Positions 17,947 through 27,059 are shown, counted from the stretch's first letter. The stretch: 64,000 nucleotides of DNA from Tardiphaga robiniae (GCF_001618955.1 NZ_LVYV01000008.1:1-64000); one strand, 5' to 3'. Notes: generated from the letters alone by a model not told the origin. Made by a program: numbers and translations.

Positions 17947-19277
17947 ATGCACGTTCGGCTGGCTTTGATGATTCTCCGCACTTTGATCTTTATTGCCTTC
18001 GCAGCCAGCCTTGCTGCGTTGCCAAGAGGCTTGTCTGCCGCACCCGTGATGCCGGCCTCGCCGGGCCATTCGCCGAAGCTGCTCATCTACGTTGCCAAGG
18101 GGGCTCCCCATGCATGCGGGCCCGGCTGCGATCGCTGGATTGCGGTCGAAGGCGCGGTCGATACGGAGGCGGCGGCCCGGATCCGTAAGTTCCTGCGCGG
18201 CGTGAAGGACACCGGCCTGCCGTTCTATTTCAACTCGCCAGGCGGCGAGGTTCGGCAGGCTTTTGCGATTGGCCGCATGCTCCGTGCGCGCAAGGCGATC
18301 GGCCGCATCGGCCAGACCGTGGTTTCCGGATGTGCGGGAGCGCAGAGCGACGGTGCGTGCCTGAAGATCAAGGCGGGAGGCGGCGAGATCGAGGCCCGTA
18401 TCGTGATGCGCAACGCGATGTGCAACTCGTCCTGCGGCTATCTCTTTATGGGGGCGCGGCTACGCGTGAAGTCCCGCTCGATTCAGCAATCGCCGTTCAT
18501 GACAGCAAGCTGTTTACGGAATTTCACGGACATCCAACCGCCGCGCAGCGTCAGCAGGCCGTGAGCCGCCTCATGAGTCAGGCTGATCGCGACCGGGCGG
18601 CCTTTGTACGGGAGATGGGTATCGACCGCGAGCTCGTCGATCTCATCAAGACCGTCAAATTCGAGAGCAAGCACATTCTCACGCGGTCTGAAATCTACCG
18701 CTTTGGTATCGATACGCGGTCGATGATCGAAACCGGATGGAACGTTGAGACGGCGCAGCGGGCCGTCATCCGCAAGTTTGCCATGATGAAGCAGGGCGAT
18801 GGTCGTTCGTTTCGAGCCATGGAATGGCGCTTGTATTGCGAGAGCAGGGATCGTGCCCGCCTCATGTTCTTGCGCGAATTCGAAGCCGACGCGGCAGTCA
18901 CGAGCACCATCGCCATGACCGCAGGATCAGACAAACCTCCGGCATTCGGCCGCTACCCGGCCCGGCTGGGAGCTTTCGAAGCATGGACCGCCGTGATGAC
19001 GGCCAATGAGGTGAAAGCACTGTTCGCGGTGCCGCGCCTGCAGATCGGTGAAAGCGCATCGGTCGTCGAGGGCCCTCCCAGTCAATCGATGTTTGAAATC
19101 GAGACCGGCGGTCTTGAGACGGCGTGGATGCAGCTTGCTGCGACCTGTGCGACGGCGCCGGGTGTCGCTGCGCGCGCCGCCGCATCAGCTGCATCCGGCC
19201 CGATCCCGCATATTGTCCCGCCTTCCGAAAGCTTCGCTGCACCGAGTCCCGGGTGGGGCGCTTTTGTCCCGAAGTAG
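17947..19277 (+). pseudogene. ClpP-class periplasmic protein gene split by a frameshift
   Basis: Two overlapping frames together encode one exported protein of about 440 residues. The 5' part gives a signal peptide and the ClpP/crotonase-type pattern [16 protein letters not shown], then [11 protein letters not shown]; the reading should continue as [18 protein letters not shown], which is in the second frame. The break coincides with the GGGGG run at 18450-18454: one more G would restore the frame. Either a real mutation or a sequencing error in a homopolymer. The intact gene at 21980 shares the same SGG...CxSxC layout. The downstream half (about 270 residues) is otherwise open and has no stop. 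Confidence 0.7.
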
Positions 19278-19355
19278 CAAGTGTGGGACCCATCCATGCG
19301 GATGTGATGGTCTCGCCGTGGTTGCGCTCAAGAGGCTGTCTGTTAACAAGTCCGC

Positions 19356-20510
19356 GTGACCCGCCCTTACGCCCCCACCGCACTCATGATCGGCAATTTC
19401 GTCACCGGCATTGGCCTGCTGGGGCCGACGGCGATGCTCGGCGAGCTGTCGGCGGGCCTTGGCGTCACGATCCGCGAAGCGGGGCTTTTGATCACCTTCG
19501 GCGCGGTGATGCTCTGCATCTGCTCGCCCTTGATGTCGTGGCTGACCAGCCGGGTCGAGCGAAAACCACTGCTGCTGGGCATCATTGCGGTGGTGGCAGC
19601 GGCCAATCTCGCTTCGACCTTTGCGGCGAATTACGTGGTGTTGCTGGCGATCCGCCTGGTGATGTGCGTTGCCGCCGCGCCTTACACGCCGCAGGCTGCG
19701 GGCACAGTCGGGATGCTGGTGCCCCCGGACAAGCGCGGCAGCAGCGTCGCTTATGTGTTTCTCGGCTGGACGCTGGCGGCTGCGGTCGGTCTGCCGCTGG
19801 TGACCTTTATTGCCAGTCGCTACGGCTGGCGCGAGGTTTACGCATGCGTCGGTGTGATGAGCTGTCTGAGCTTCGTGCTGCTGGCGTGGCGGTTGCCCCG
19901 CGGGCTGTTCGGCATGCCGGTCGATCTCAGCACTTGGTCTTCGCTGGCGCGCAATCGTCTGGTCGTGCTGCTGCTGGTTATCACGACGCTGCAGATCTCC
20001 GGGCAGTTTGCGATCTTCACCTTCATGGCGCCGCTGCTCGAACGGCTGGCGGGGGCAGGGCACGATGCGGCAGCATCCGTCTTCGCGATCTACGGTTTCT
20101 GCGGCTTCCTCGGCATCATGACTGCGACCCGGATCGTCGATGGCTGGGGCGCGCTCAACACATCCATTCTGTCCACGTCGCTGGTGCTGGCGGGAATGTC
20201 GGTTTGGACGTTCGGTGCAGGCCTGCTGCCGGCAATGGCGCTTGGTGTTGCGGTCTGGGGGCTCGGTTTCGGCGCCATCACCTCGATGCAGCAGGTGCGG
20301 CTGATTGGAGCTGCACCATCGGCCGGAGCAGCATCGGTGTCGCTCAATACGTCGATGCTCTATGTCGGCCAGGCGATCGGATCGGGGATCGGTGGCGCGC
20401 TGTTCGCCGGCGGATACTTCCACGCCTCGGGATTTGTCGCGATGGGATTTTTGGCGACGGCGCTGGCGGCGATCGTGTTCAGCCGTAAAATGTCGGGACG
20501 TGTCGCCTAG
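19356..20510 (+). CDS. MFS transporter, AraJ/arabinose-efflux type
   Basis: A 384-residue inner-membrane transporter of the major facilitator superfamily, DHA1/AraJ-like, with 12 hydrophobic segments. The loop between helices 2 and 3 (SRVERKPLLLG) and the sequence PPDKRGSSVAYVFLGWTLAAAVGLPL in helix 5 are typical of this drug and sugar efflux group. Substrate unknown. GTG 19356 is taken as start; ATG 19386 (MIGNFVTG) is a possible later start. The stop overlaps the end of the convergent GrlR-like gene by 4 bases. Confidence 0.85.
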   Translation: MTRPYAPTALMIGNFVTGIGLLGPTAMLGELSAGLGVTIREAGLLITFGAVMLCICSPLMSWLTSRVERKPLLLGIIAVVAAANLASTFAANYVVLLAIRLVMCVAAAPYTPQAAGTVGMLVPPDKRGSSVAYVFLGWTLAAAVGLPLVTFIASRYGWREVYACVGVMSCLSFVLLAWRLPRGLFGMPVDLSTWSSLARNRLVVLLLVITTLQISGQFAIFTFMAPLLERLAGAGHDAAASVFAIYGFCGFLGIMTATRIVDGWGALNTSILSTSLVLAGMSVWTFGAGLLPAMALGVAVWGLGFGAITSMQQVRLIGAAPSAGAASVSLNTSMLYVGQAIGSGIGGALFAGGYFHASGFVAMGFLATALAAIVFSRKMSGRVA

Positions 20511-20833
20511 TCGCAGATGCGGGTCAGTTGCGCCTTGAACGGCACACCGGGCAATTGCAGCGCACTGCCTTCGAAATCGAGCAGGTCGCCATTGACGCGA
20601 CCGGTCAATGCCAGTGTGACACCTTCAAAGCCGAACACCGACTTGAAGCTCTGATCCGGGTTGAAGCGTTTCGATGATACCTTGACAGAGATCGTCTCGC
20701 CTCTGTTTTGATAGTTGCCCATGAAGGCGAAAGCGGAGTTGCCGCCGCGCAGCTTTCCGCCGATTGCATAGACGACGCCGGTCCCGGTGCCATGAATGGT
20801 GTGAAAATGTACTTCGTATAGGCCGTCTTCCAC
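20507..20833 (-). CDS. GrlR-like regulatory protein
   Basis: A 108-residue protein resembling the GrlR family (type III secretion regulator in enteropathogens), a small lipocalin-like fold: DGLYEVHFHT..GTGTGVVYAIGGKLRGGNSAFAF.GNYQ, ending in a FEGSALQ segment. The family usually starts M-x-DGLY; here GTG 20833 (V-EDGLY) fits, whereas the GTG at 20893 gives a 20-residue extension. No type III secretion genes are present in the window, so the name implies a fold and not a role. Confidence 0.55.
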   Translation of the reverse strand: MEDGLYEVHFHTIHGTGTGVVYAIGGKLRGGNSAFAFMGNYQNRGETISVKVSSKRFNPDQSFKSVFGFEGVTLALTGRVNGDLLDFEGSALQLPGVPFKAQLTRICD

Positions 20834-20971
20834 CTGCGTGCCCCGGGCAATGATGTTGAGTGAAGATGAATTGGCGAGATGAAGTGGCCGCACCCTATGG
20901 TATCAAATGTTGTTCAACAATCCCGCCGGCAGACATTTCGTAAAAATAGCTTTGATAATTTGAGGTTCGGC

Positions 20972-21406
20972 GTGCCGCGACATATCCGCCAACTGTTCTC
21001 CGCATGCATTGCTACATTAACAGTCAGTGTGCTGATGAGCGGCTGTGCATGGCTGCCGCCGCAAGCGTGTCTGCCGCCGTCGCGCATCATGGTGTCTGCG
21101 GAGATGATCTTCGGCCGCAACATTGGCGATCGGCCTGGTATCAGCGAATCTGCATTTGCAAATTTCGTCGCAAGGGAAATCACACCCCGCTTTCCCGATG
21201 GTCTCACCGTCATCGATGGAGACGGGCAGTGGCGCGACAGCGCTCGCAATGTTGATGTCCGCGAAAGGGCAAAGGTCGTTCTGATCACCTTCGCCGACGA
21301 CGCTCAGAAACATGCCGACCTCGTTGCCATCGCGGAAAGCTATAAGCGGCAGTTCAGTCAGCAGTCCGTGCTCACGAAGGTCGGCAATGTCTGCGTAAGC
21401 TTCTAG
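20972..21406 (+). CDS. DUF3574 family lipoprotein
   Basis: A 144-residue lipoprotein: lipobox LMSGC after a hydrophobic signal, then the DUF3574 core with FGRNIGDRPGISESAF..FVAREITPRFPDGLTVIDGDGQWRDS and the C-terminal YKRQFSQQSVL. The start is taken as GTG 20972 behind GAGG, which gives a proper signal peptide; ATGs at 20879 and 20897 would place about 30 non-signal residues ahead. The stop overlaps the convergent yidD end by 4 bases. Function unknown. Confidence 0.8.
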   Translation: MPRHIRQLFSACIATLTVSVLMSGCAWLPPQACLPPSRIMVSAEMIFGRNIGDRPGISESAFANFVAREITPRFPDGLTVIDGDGQWRDSARNVDVRERAKVVLITFADDAQKHADLVAIAESYKRQFSQQSVLTKVGNVCVSF

Positions 21407-21741
21407 TTTGGGCTGTCGTTGACACCGCGCCAGCGCGCGTAGCGCCACGGTGTATACCAACGGGCATCGGGCGACAGCTTGGCCGGCACGTTGTCGATAC
21501 CCGAAGTGCCCCATGGCTGGCAGCGGAGCAGCCGCGCCAGTGTCATCCAGCCGCCAGCCCACAATCCGTGGCGCTCGATCGCTTCGTCGCCATAGACCGA
21601 GCAAGTCGGAAGGTGACGGCAATTGTATCCGACGAGCGGAGACAGCGTGTGGCGGTATATCCAGATCATGCCGCGACCGGCATTGCGCGGCAGCCGTTGA
21701 ATAGTACCGGCGCAGTTCGGGCACATGGATGAATGTTTCAT
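21403..21741 (-). CDS. yidD: Membrane protein insertion efficiency factor YidD
   Basis: A 112-residue YidD protein, thought to help YidC insert membrane proteins. The signature is clear: YRHTLSPLVGYNCRHLPTCSVYGDEAIERHG and LARLLRCQPWG, with the three conserved cysteines. The N-terminal 20 residues (MKHSSMCPNCAGT) are an extra extension. It is not next to rpmH/rnpA/yidC here, which is a known alternative location in rhizobia. Confidence 0.92.
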   Translation of the reverse strand: MKHSSMCPNCAGTIQRLPRNAGRGMIWIYRHTLSPLVGYNCRHLPTCSVYGDEAIERHGLWAGGWMTLARLLRCQPWGTSGIDNVPAKLSPDARWYTPWRYARWRGVNDSPN

Positions 21742-21979
21742 GGTCGGATTGCTATCAGATCAGCCGGGTTTTGCCCGGTTCCTTTGCATGGAACCCATCT
21801 ACTTATGCATTGGAGACACACCTGCCAATTTATCGCATGCAGTGCAGCAAAAGTAACTGGACGCTGCGGTGAAGCCCGTTAGGTTTTCACTTAACGCCCG
21901 TGTGACAGAATCATGAGCGTTGTTTGGGGGCCGTTGCCATTGCTCATGAGAGTGCGGGGAAGGAACCGACTTGGGACGT

Positions 21980-22918
21980 ATGAGGTCGCTTCGATCAGGT
22001 AGTTCGGCGCTGTTTCGCGCCGCGGCCTTTTGCATCGTTCTTCCCGGACTTGCGACCGGCCTGCTGGCTTCGGTCGCGACCTCTGCCCAGGCTGCAGCGG
22101 TTCTCGAAGAACGCAAACTCCCGATGCGCTTCACCTGGGTCGCCTGCGAGCCGAATTGCCGTGGCTGGATCGGTGCGGTGGGGATCGTCACCGGCGACAC
22201 CGTCAGGGATTTCGACGAGTTTTCCAAAGGCCGCGATTTGACAGACGCGACAGTGGTGCTGGATTCCAGCGGTGGCTCGGTCAATGACGCCATCACCATG
22301 GGCCGGCGCTGGCGCAAGCTTGGTCTGCGCACCACAGTCGGTATCACGGTCGACCTGCAATCATCCTCGGGTGTCATGAAGCCGGCGGTCGTGCCGCAGG
22401 CCTATTGCGAATCCATGTGCGTGTTCCTGCTGCTGGCGGGCAAGACCCGCTATGTGGCCGAAGAATCCCTTGTGCGCGTCCATCAGATCTGGATGGGCGA
22501 CCGCGCCGACGACCCGAAGGCTGCGAGCTATACGGCAAACGATCTGATGATCGTCGAGCGGGATATCGGCCGTCTCGCCAAATACACCTTCGACATGGGA
22601 GGCACTGGCGATCTCTTGTCATTGTCGCTCAGCGTGCCGCCGTGGGACGATCTGCATCGGCTTACGGAAGCCGAATTGAAGCTGACCAATCTGGTCACTA
22701 GCCATAGTGTCGATGATGTGTTGCCCGAGCCTCGCGAGCAGGAGGCGCCGGTCGCATCAGTGGTGCCGAAGTCGGTACAGGATCGTTTCGTGAGCGGGCC
22801 GGAGAATGAAAAGACCCCGGTCGCTTCGGCGCCGGTCGTGTCTTCGACGAAGTCGACCAAGACGGCCGAGGCCTCGGTGCCGACTGGCGGCGTCGTATCG
22901 GCACCGTCAGGGAAATAG
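21980..22918 (+). CDS. ClpP-class periplasmic protein (COG3904-like)
   Basis: A 312-residue exported protein with a signal peptide ending TSAQAAA. The core shows the crotonase/ClpP pattern DSSGGSVNDAITMGRRWRK, then CESMCVFLLLAGKTRYVAEESLVRVHQI; the Ser in CESMC is at the place of a ClpP nucleophile and the VH histidine follows, as in predicted periplasmic proteins of COG3904. A Pro/Ser/Val-rich tail of about 70 residues ends the protein. It is a paralogue of the disrupted gene at 17947. ATG 21980 is preferred over the TTG at 21971. Confidence 0.75.
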   Translation: MRSLRSGSSALFRAAAFCIVLPGLATGLLASVATSAQAAAVLEERKLPMRFTWVACEPNCRGWIGAVGIVTGDTVRDFDEFSKGRDLTDATVVLDSSGGSVNDAITMGRRWRKLGLRTTVGITVDLQSSSGVMKPAVVPQAYCESMCVFLLLAGKTRYVAEESLVRVHQIWMGDRADDPKAASYTANDLMIVERDIGRLAKYTFDMGGTGDLLSLSLSVPPWDDLHRLTEAELKLTNLVTSHSVDDVLPEPREQEAPVASVVPKSVQDRFVSGPENEKTPVASAPVVSSTKSTKTAEASVPTGGVVSAPSGK

Positions 22919-22929
22919 CCGCGCTGGCG

Positions 22930-23394
22930 TTACGCTGGCGTCGGCTGGCTAGCTCCGGTGTTTGACTTGGCTTCAATCTGCCCGATGGCGTCCACGACTG
23001 CATCGAATGTGAGAAGCGTCGAGGCGTGGCGCGCCTTGTAGTCGCGCACCGGTTCGAGCAGGGCGATATCTGCCCACTTTCCGTCTGATGGCGGTGCGCC
23101 GTTTTCCTTCAGCATCTTGCGCACGGTCTCGCGCAGCGCACGCAATTCTTCGGCAGTCGATCCGACCACGTGGCTCGCCATGATCGACGACGAGGCCTGG
23201 CCAAGGGCGCAGGCCTTCACGTCATGGGCGAAGTCGGTGACCACATCGGCATCCATCACGAGGTCGATCTTGACGGTCGATCCGCAGAGCTTGGAGTGGG
23301 CGGTGGCTGACGCATCGGGGGCAGGGAGGCGGCCCAGCCGGGGAATGTTACCGGCGAGCTCGATGATGCGCTTGTTATAGATGTCGTTCAGCAT
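22930..23394 (-). CDS. IscU/NifU-like Fe-S scaffold family protein
   Basis: A 154-residue protein of the IscU/SufU/NifU N-terminal family: start LNDIYNKRIIELAGNIPRLGRL, KLCGSTV with C37, and KACALGQASSSIMA with C62. Only two cysteines exist in the whole protein; the third scaffold cysteine expected near ARHASTLL (residues 121-128) is absent, so classical cluster assembly is doubtful. It is next to folE, divergently arranged, the usual neighbour in this group. No iscS or suf genes are in the window. Confidence 0.8.
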   Translation of the reverse strand: MLNDIYNKRIIELAGNIPRLGRLPAPDASATAHSKLCGSTVKIDLVMDADVVTDFAHDVKACALGQASSSIMASHVVGSTAEELRALRETVRKMLKENGAPPSDGKWADIALLEPVRDYKARHASTLLTFDAVVDAIGQIEAKSNTGASQPTPA

Positions 23395-23657
23395 CTGATT
23401 CGGACCTTAACTGTGCCCTCAAGCGCCCGGATCATGCCCTTGGCGCTCGTGGAACTGGACCCTATATAGGGTGAACGCCTGGCCAAGAGAATGCCGGGCA
23501 TTCCCCAGATCGCCGGAATTTGAGAATTCAGTTCGGCGCGCTTGGTGTTATTGTCGCTCGACGAATTTATTGACGGACTCAGGCGTCCGGCGGCCCGGCC
23601 GCCCCGTCTGCCCGGTGACACTCCGGCCTCCCGTGGGGCCGGTCGAACGGAGTAAAG

Positions 23658-24380
23658 ATGGACGCAGTGATCAAGCCGCTTCGCGGCAAATCCCCGGATG
23701 GCAAATCTTCTGAAATCAGATCTGCCGACAACAAAGTGCAGGAATTTCGGCCGGCGGAACTAGACCCCGCCGAGTTTCTGGCTGCTGCGGTAAATCCCGA
23801 CCAGTTGCGGCCCTCGCGCGCCGAGGCAGAGCAGGCCGTGCAGACGTTGCTCGCCTATATCGGCGAGAATCCGCAGCGCGAAGGCCTCATGGACACCCCG
23901 CGGCGCGTGGTCGAAGCCTATGACGAGTTGTTCCAGGGCTATCATCAGTGCCCGGCCGAGGTTCTGAACCGGACCTTCGGCGAGACCGCCGGCTATGACG
24001 ATTTCGTGCTGATCCGCGACATGGCCTTCGTCTCCCATTGCGAGCATCACATGATGCCGTTCTACGGCAAGGCGCATATTGCCTATACGCCGGTGGAGCG
24101 CGTCGTGGGTCTCTCCAAGCTGGCGCGTCTCGTGGATATATTCGGCCATCGGCTGCAGACCCAGGAGCATCTGACCGCGCAGCTTGCTGCTGCGGTCGAT
24201 GAAGTGCTGAAGCCGCGCGGCGTTGCTGTCATGGTTGAAGCCGAGCACACCTGCATGTCGGCCCGGGGCATCCGCAAGGAAGGCTCGCGCACTTTCACGA
24301 CCCGTTTCACCGGCAATTTCCGCGACAATCCTGCCGAGCAGGCGCGGTTCATGTCGATGATCCAGTCCATGTCTCGTTAA
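23658..24380 (+). CDS. folE: GTP cyclohydrolase I
   Basis: A 240-residue FolE, first enzyme of folate/tetrahydropterin synthesis (GTP to dihydroneopterin triphosphate). Zinc ligands are seen in [10 protein letters not shown] and HTCMSARG; substrate motifs [14 protein letters not shown] and VGLSKLAR are intact. The first 50 residues are a variable N-terminal extension. ATG 23658 follows GGAG. A terminator closes the gene, so it is transcribed apart from hisI. Confidence 0.96.
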   Translation: MDAVIKPLRGKSPDGKSSEIRSADNKVQEFRPAELDPAEFLAAAVNPDQLRPSRAEAEQAVQTLLAYIGENPQREGLMDTPRRVVEAYDELFQGYHQCPAEVLNRTFGETAGYDDFVLIRDMAFVSHCEHHMMPFYGKAHIAYTPVERVVGLSKLARLVDIFGHRLQTQEHLTAQLAAAVDEVLKPRGVAVMVEAEHTCMSARGIRKEGSRTFTTRFTGNFRDNPAEQARFMSMIQSMSR

Positions 24381-24412
24381 ACGCACATAGCGTTTCGATT
24401 TGCTGCTAGAGT

Positions 24413-24438
24413 ATCGGGCGCATCATGCGCCCGATTTT
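24413..24438 (+). terminator. Intrinsic terminator of folE
   Basis: ATCGGGCGCAT-C-ATGCGCCCGAT, a perfect 11-bp inverted repeat with a 1-base centre, followed by TTT then CGTTT. It lies 32 bases after the folE stop. Confidence 0.8.
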
Positions 24439-24467
24439 CGTTTGACGACCACAGCGAGAGATTTTCC

Positions 24468-24908
24468 GTGTCCAACACATCGCACGCGCACAGCCATGAT
24501 CTCGAAGAAGGCCTTGCGCTCACGCCGAAATTCGACGCCGCCGGTCTCGTCACCGTCGTGACCACCGACGTGGCGAATGGCGACGTGTTGATGGTGGCGC
24601 ACATGAATGAAGAGGCGCTGCGCAACACCATCGAAACCGGCGATGCCTGGTATTATAGCCGTTCGCGCAAGGCGCTATGGCGCAAGGGCGAGAGCTCGGG
24701 CAAGACCCAGCGCGTGGTCGAGATGCGGATGGATTGCGATCAGGATGCGATCTGGATCAAGGTCGAGCAGGTCGGCGGAGCTGCCTGCCACACTGGCCGT
24801 CGCTCGTGCTTCTACCGCGCGATCACCAAGGGCGAGGCTGGCGCAGCGAAGGTGTCGTTCATCGATGCTGACAAAGTGTTCGATCCGGCGTCGGTCTACA
24901 AGAGCTGA
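24468..24908 (+). CDS. hisI: Phosphoribosyl-AMP cyclohydrolase
   Basis: A 146-residue HisI, which opens the adenine ring in the third step of histidine synthesis. Conserved motifs: [45 protein letters not shown], and [12 protein letters not shown] with the zinc cysteines and aspartates. The start is GTG 24468. The N-terminal 20 residues with HAHSH are variable. It is not fused to HisE, as usual in alphaproteobacteria. Confidence 0.95.
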   Translation: MSNTSHAHSHDLEEGLALTPKFDAAGLVTVVTTDVANGDVLMVAHMNEEALRNTIETGDAWYYSRSRKALWRKGESSGKTQRVVEMRMDCDQDAIWIKVEQVGGAACHTGRRSCFYRAITKGEAGAAKVSFIDADKVFDPASVYKS

Positions 24909-24926
24909 ACCGACTCCGGGCTCGAT

Positions 24927-25625
24927 TCATGCCAGCCGGCTGGCGAAATCCTGCCGGGATTTGGCGGCGCTGATGCCGGTCGGATCGGCGATCATGTCCA
25001 TGTAATCGACGGCCGCCGACCTGAGCTTGCCGTCCTTCATGGTCATGACACCGGACAGGGTCTGGATGTTCATCGAACGGATATTGTAGTTCTTCCAGGC
25101 TTCCGCCTGTTTCGCTTCGCTATTGGTCGATTTTTTCTGCTCGTTGTAGAGATCGAGCGAAGCTTGCGCCGCTTTCAGCGCATTCAGGCCCGACACTTCC
25201 TTCATCTCCTTGGCGAGCGCAGGATCGTCGCTGAACATTTTCTCGATCTTGGCCTTCCAGGGGCCTTCGGCAGTCACGTTGCCGAATTTGTCGACCTTCA
25301 TATGCGTCGCATATTCCGGCGGGATGTTCATTTTTTCGAATGCTTTCGAAAGGCGGTCGGCCAGGGCGTCGGTGCGCTTCATCAGCATTTCGTCGAACGT
25401 ATCGGTCAGGGTCTCGGTCGCGGCCTGATCGGCTTTGGCCTTTTCGACGATCGCCTTGGCGCGGTCTGACAGCGATACGAATGCAGCAGGGGCTATCGGC
25501 GCAGATGCAGCCTTGTCGGGTGAGATGGACGGCTTGGCGGGTGCAACGGAGGCGGGGGCCGCTTTGTCCCACGGTTGGGTCGACGTCGAATTCGCGTTTG
25601 CGACCGCAACCATCGTGAGCTCCAT
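24927..25625 (-). CDS. Hypothetical helical protein
   Basis: A 232-residue protein starting at ATG 25625 (MELTMVAVANANST); a longer frame extends across the divergent promoter. The N-terminal 60 residues are Ala/Pro/Ser-rich, the rest mainly helical and charged (SDRAKAIVEKAKADQAATETLTDTFDEML). No signal or known domain. It diverges from a transglycosylase gene across a CtrA-like box, which hints at a link to envelope or flagellar functions, but that is inference. Confidence 0.6.
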   Translation of the reverse strand: MELTMVAVANANSTSTQPWDKAAPASVAPAKPSISPDKAASAPIAPAAFVSLSDRAKAIVEKAKADQAATETLTDTFDEMLMKRTDALADRLSKAFEKMNIPPEYATHMKVDKFGNVTAEGPWKAKIEKMFSDDPALAKEMKEVSGLNALKAAQASLDLYNEQKKSTNSEAKQAEAWKNYNIRSMNIQTLSGVMTMKDGKLRSAAVDYMDMIADPTGISAAKSRQDFASRLA

Positions 25626-25737
25626 TCCCGCTGCCGACGGGAGCGAATCTCCGTCAGACACATACAGAAACACCCTCGCGTTAATGCTCTGTGAAATATT
25701 CAACCAGGGATGGAGCCATAGGGCGCACCGCGCCATC

Positions 25738-25753
25738 TTAGCATTGCGTTAAC
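25738..25753. promoter_or_regulatory. Near-consensus CtrA-type box in a divergent promoter
   Basis: TTAGCATTGCGTTAAC is TTAG-N7-TTAAC, one base from the CtrA consensus. It sits between the divergent genes that start at 25625 and 25842. Confidence 0.4.
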
Positions 25754-25841
25754 CATGAATGTCCCACTGTGTCCGCGGCTTCCGCACGGCTGGCAGGGCA
25801 CGATTCCCGGTAGTCATTTCGCGGCAGCGGGGCACCACACT

Positions 25842-26831
25842 ATGGCGGTCGACGCGACCAACCTCGCATCAGCACTCTCGGCAACGCGCAGTCAGGTGAC
25901 TGGCGCGATCAAGAATGCTGCCGGCACTACGGGCACGAGCTTCGAATATCTGCTCGCCACCGCCAAGATGGAATCCAATTTCAATCCCTCGGCCACGGCT
26001 TCGACATCATCGGCCAAGGGACTGTTCCAGTTCATCGAGCAGACCTGGCTCGGCACCGTGAAGGAAGCCGGCACGCAGCTCGGCTACGGCAAATACGCCG
26101 ACGCTATCACCAAGTCGCCGTCGGGAAGTTATTCGGTGAGCGATCCCGCGGCAAAGGCCGAGATCCTGAAGTTGCGTGACGATCCGGTTGCGAGCTCGGC
26201 GATGGCCGGCGTGCTGACGCAATCCAATGGTTTCAAGCTCACGGGCGAGATCGGTCGCAGGCCGAACGACTCCGAGCTTTACATGGCGCACTTCATGGGC
26301 GTCAGCGGAGCTTCGAAGCTGATTAACAATGCGGCAAGCAATCCGAACGCATCGGGTGCTGCGCTGTTTCCGAATGCCGCCGCAGCCAACCGTTCGATCT
26401 TCTACGATCAGAGCGGCAGCGCGCGCAGCGTGTCGCAGGTCTATTCGGTATTGTCGTCGCGCTATGACAGTGCTGCGAATTCCACGGCGACGCGGACGGC
26501 AATGGCATCCGCGGGCGTTGTGACGGCGCAGGCGGTCTCGCCACTGACGCCTTCCAGCAATGCCACATTCCTGTCGCGCTTCCCGGATCTGAGCACGGCG
26601 CAGGTCGCAAGCTTTGCATCCGATCAGTCATCGACGGCCGTGCAGGAACAGCCGATTTTCCGATCGCTGTTCCAGGGCGGCGATCGTACGCAACCTGTGT
26701 CGCCGGCCGTGCAGGAATTGTGGGGCAACCGCACGTCACTGACATCCACGTCGCTGCCGAAGGCGCCTGAAGTCGGCGTGCCCAAGCCGCTCGATCTGTT
26801 CAGCGATCGCGCCGGGACTTTCAGTAGTTAA
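25842..26831 (+). CDS. SLT-type lytic transglycosylase
   Basis: A 329-residue protein whose first half is a transglycosylase SLT-like domain: LLATAKMESNFNPSATASTSSAKGLFQFIEQTWL at about residues 38-71, with the catalytic Glu of KMESNFNP. It should cleave peptidoglycan glycan strands. No signal peptide is visible from the ATG chosen at 25842 (MAVDATNLA); similar enzymes accompany flagellar rod proteins and are exported through the flagellar apparatus. The second half is Ser/Ala/Thr-rich and disordered. A longer reading from 25755 begins within 2 bases of the CtrA-like box. Confidence 0.75.
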   Translation: MAVDATNLASALSATRSQVTGAIKNAAGTTGTSFEYLLATAKMESNFNPSATASTSSAKGLFQFIEQTWLGTVKEAGTQLGYGKYADAITKSPSGSYSVSDPAAKAEILKLRDDPVASSAMAGVLTQSNGFKLTGEIGRRPNDSELYMAHFMGVSGASKLINNAASNPNASGAALFPNAAAANRSIFYDQSGSARSVSQVYSVLSSRYDSAANSTATRTAMASAGVVTAQAVSPLTPSSNATFLSRFPDLSTAQVASFASDQSSTAVQEQPIFRSLFQGGDRTQPVSPAVQELWGNRTSLTSTSLPKAPEVGVPKPLDLFSDRAGTFSS

Positions 26832-27008
26832 GTAGTGCGCTGACGTAGTTCGGACGAAGCGTGGTGCAGTCCGAATTTGATCCCGCAGGCCTGAACTACA
26901 CTTTCAAATACACTACTATCTTCCGACGACCATATGTCGGATTGCGCTGCGTTTTATCCGCGTGCAGATTTCCGGGGCAGGCGGCACATTTCCCCGCATG
27001 TCCGATCC

Positions 27009-27059
27009 CTTAACAAAACCTCAATAAATCCATAAGCTTATGGTGAACCGTTTGTTAAG
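27009..27059. promoter_or_regulatory. Nested inverted repeats upstream of the DUF2336 gene
   Basis: An outer inverted repeat CTTAACAAA / TTTGTTAAG (27009-27017 and 27051-27059) encloses a perfect 14-base palindrome CCATAAGCTTATGG (27030-27043). It lies 75-120 bases before the DUF2336 start in a gap of 300 bases that holds no gene. It looks like an operator or paired binding sites. The regulator is unknown. Confidence 0.45.

Noticed and set aside
17773-18111. 113-residue N-terminal extension of ThrS
   Set aside because: No similarity to ThrS; the ATG at 17772 has an ideal ribosome site and starts the TGS region properly.
19124-20488. Plus-strand alternative frame and the minus-strand frame over the MFS gene
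   Set aside because: Both overlap the well-supported MFS transporter and are low-complexity.
21799-22377. Minus-strand frame across the ClpP-class gene start
   Set aside because: Antisense; no ribosome site and no protein-like domain.
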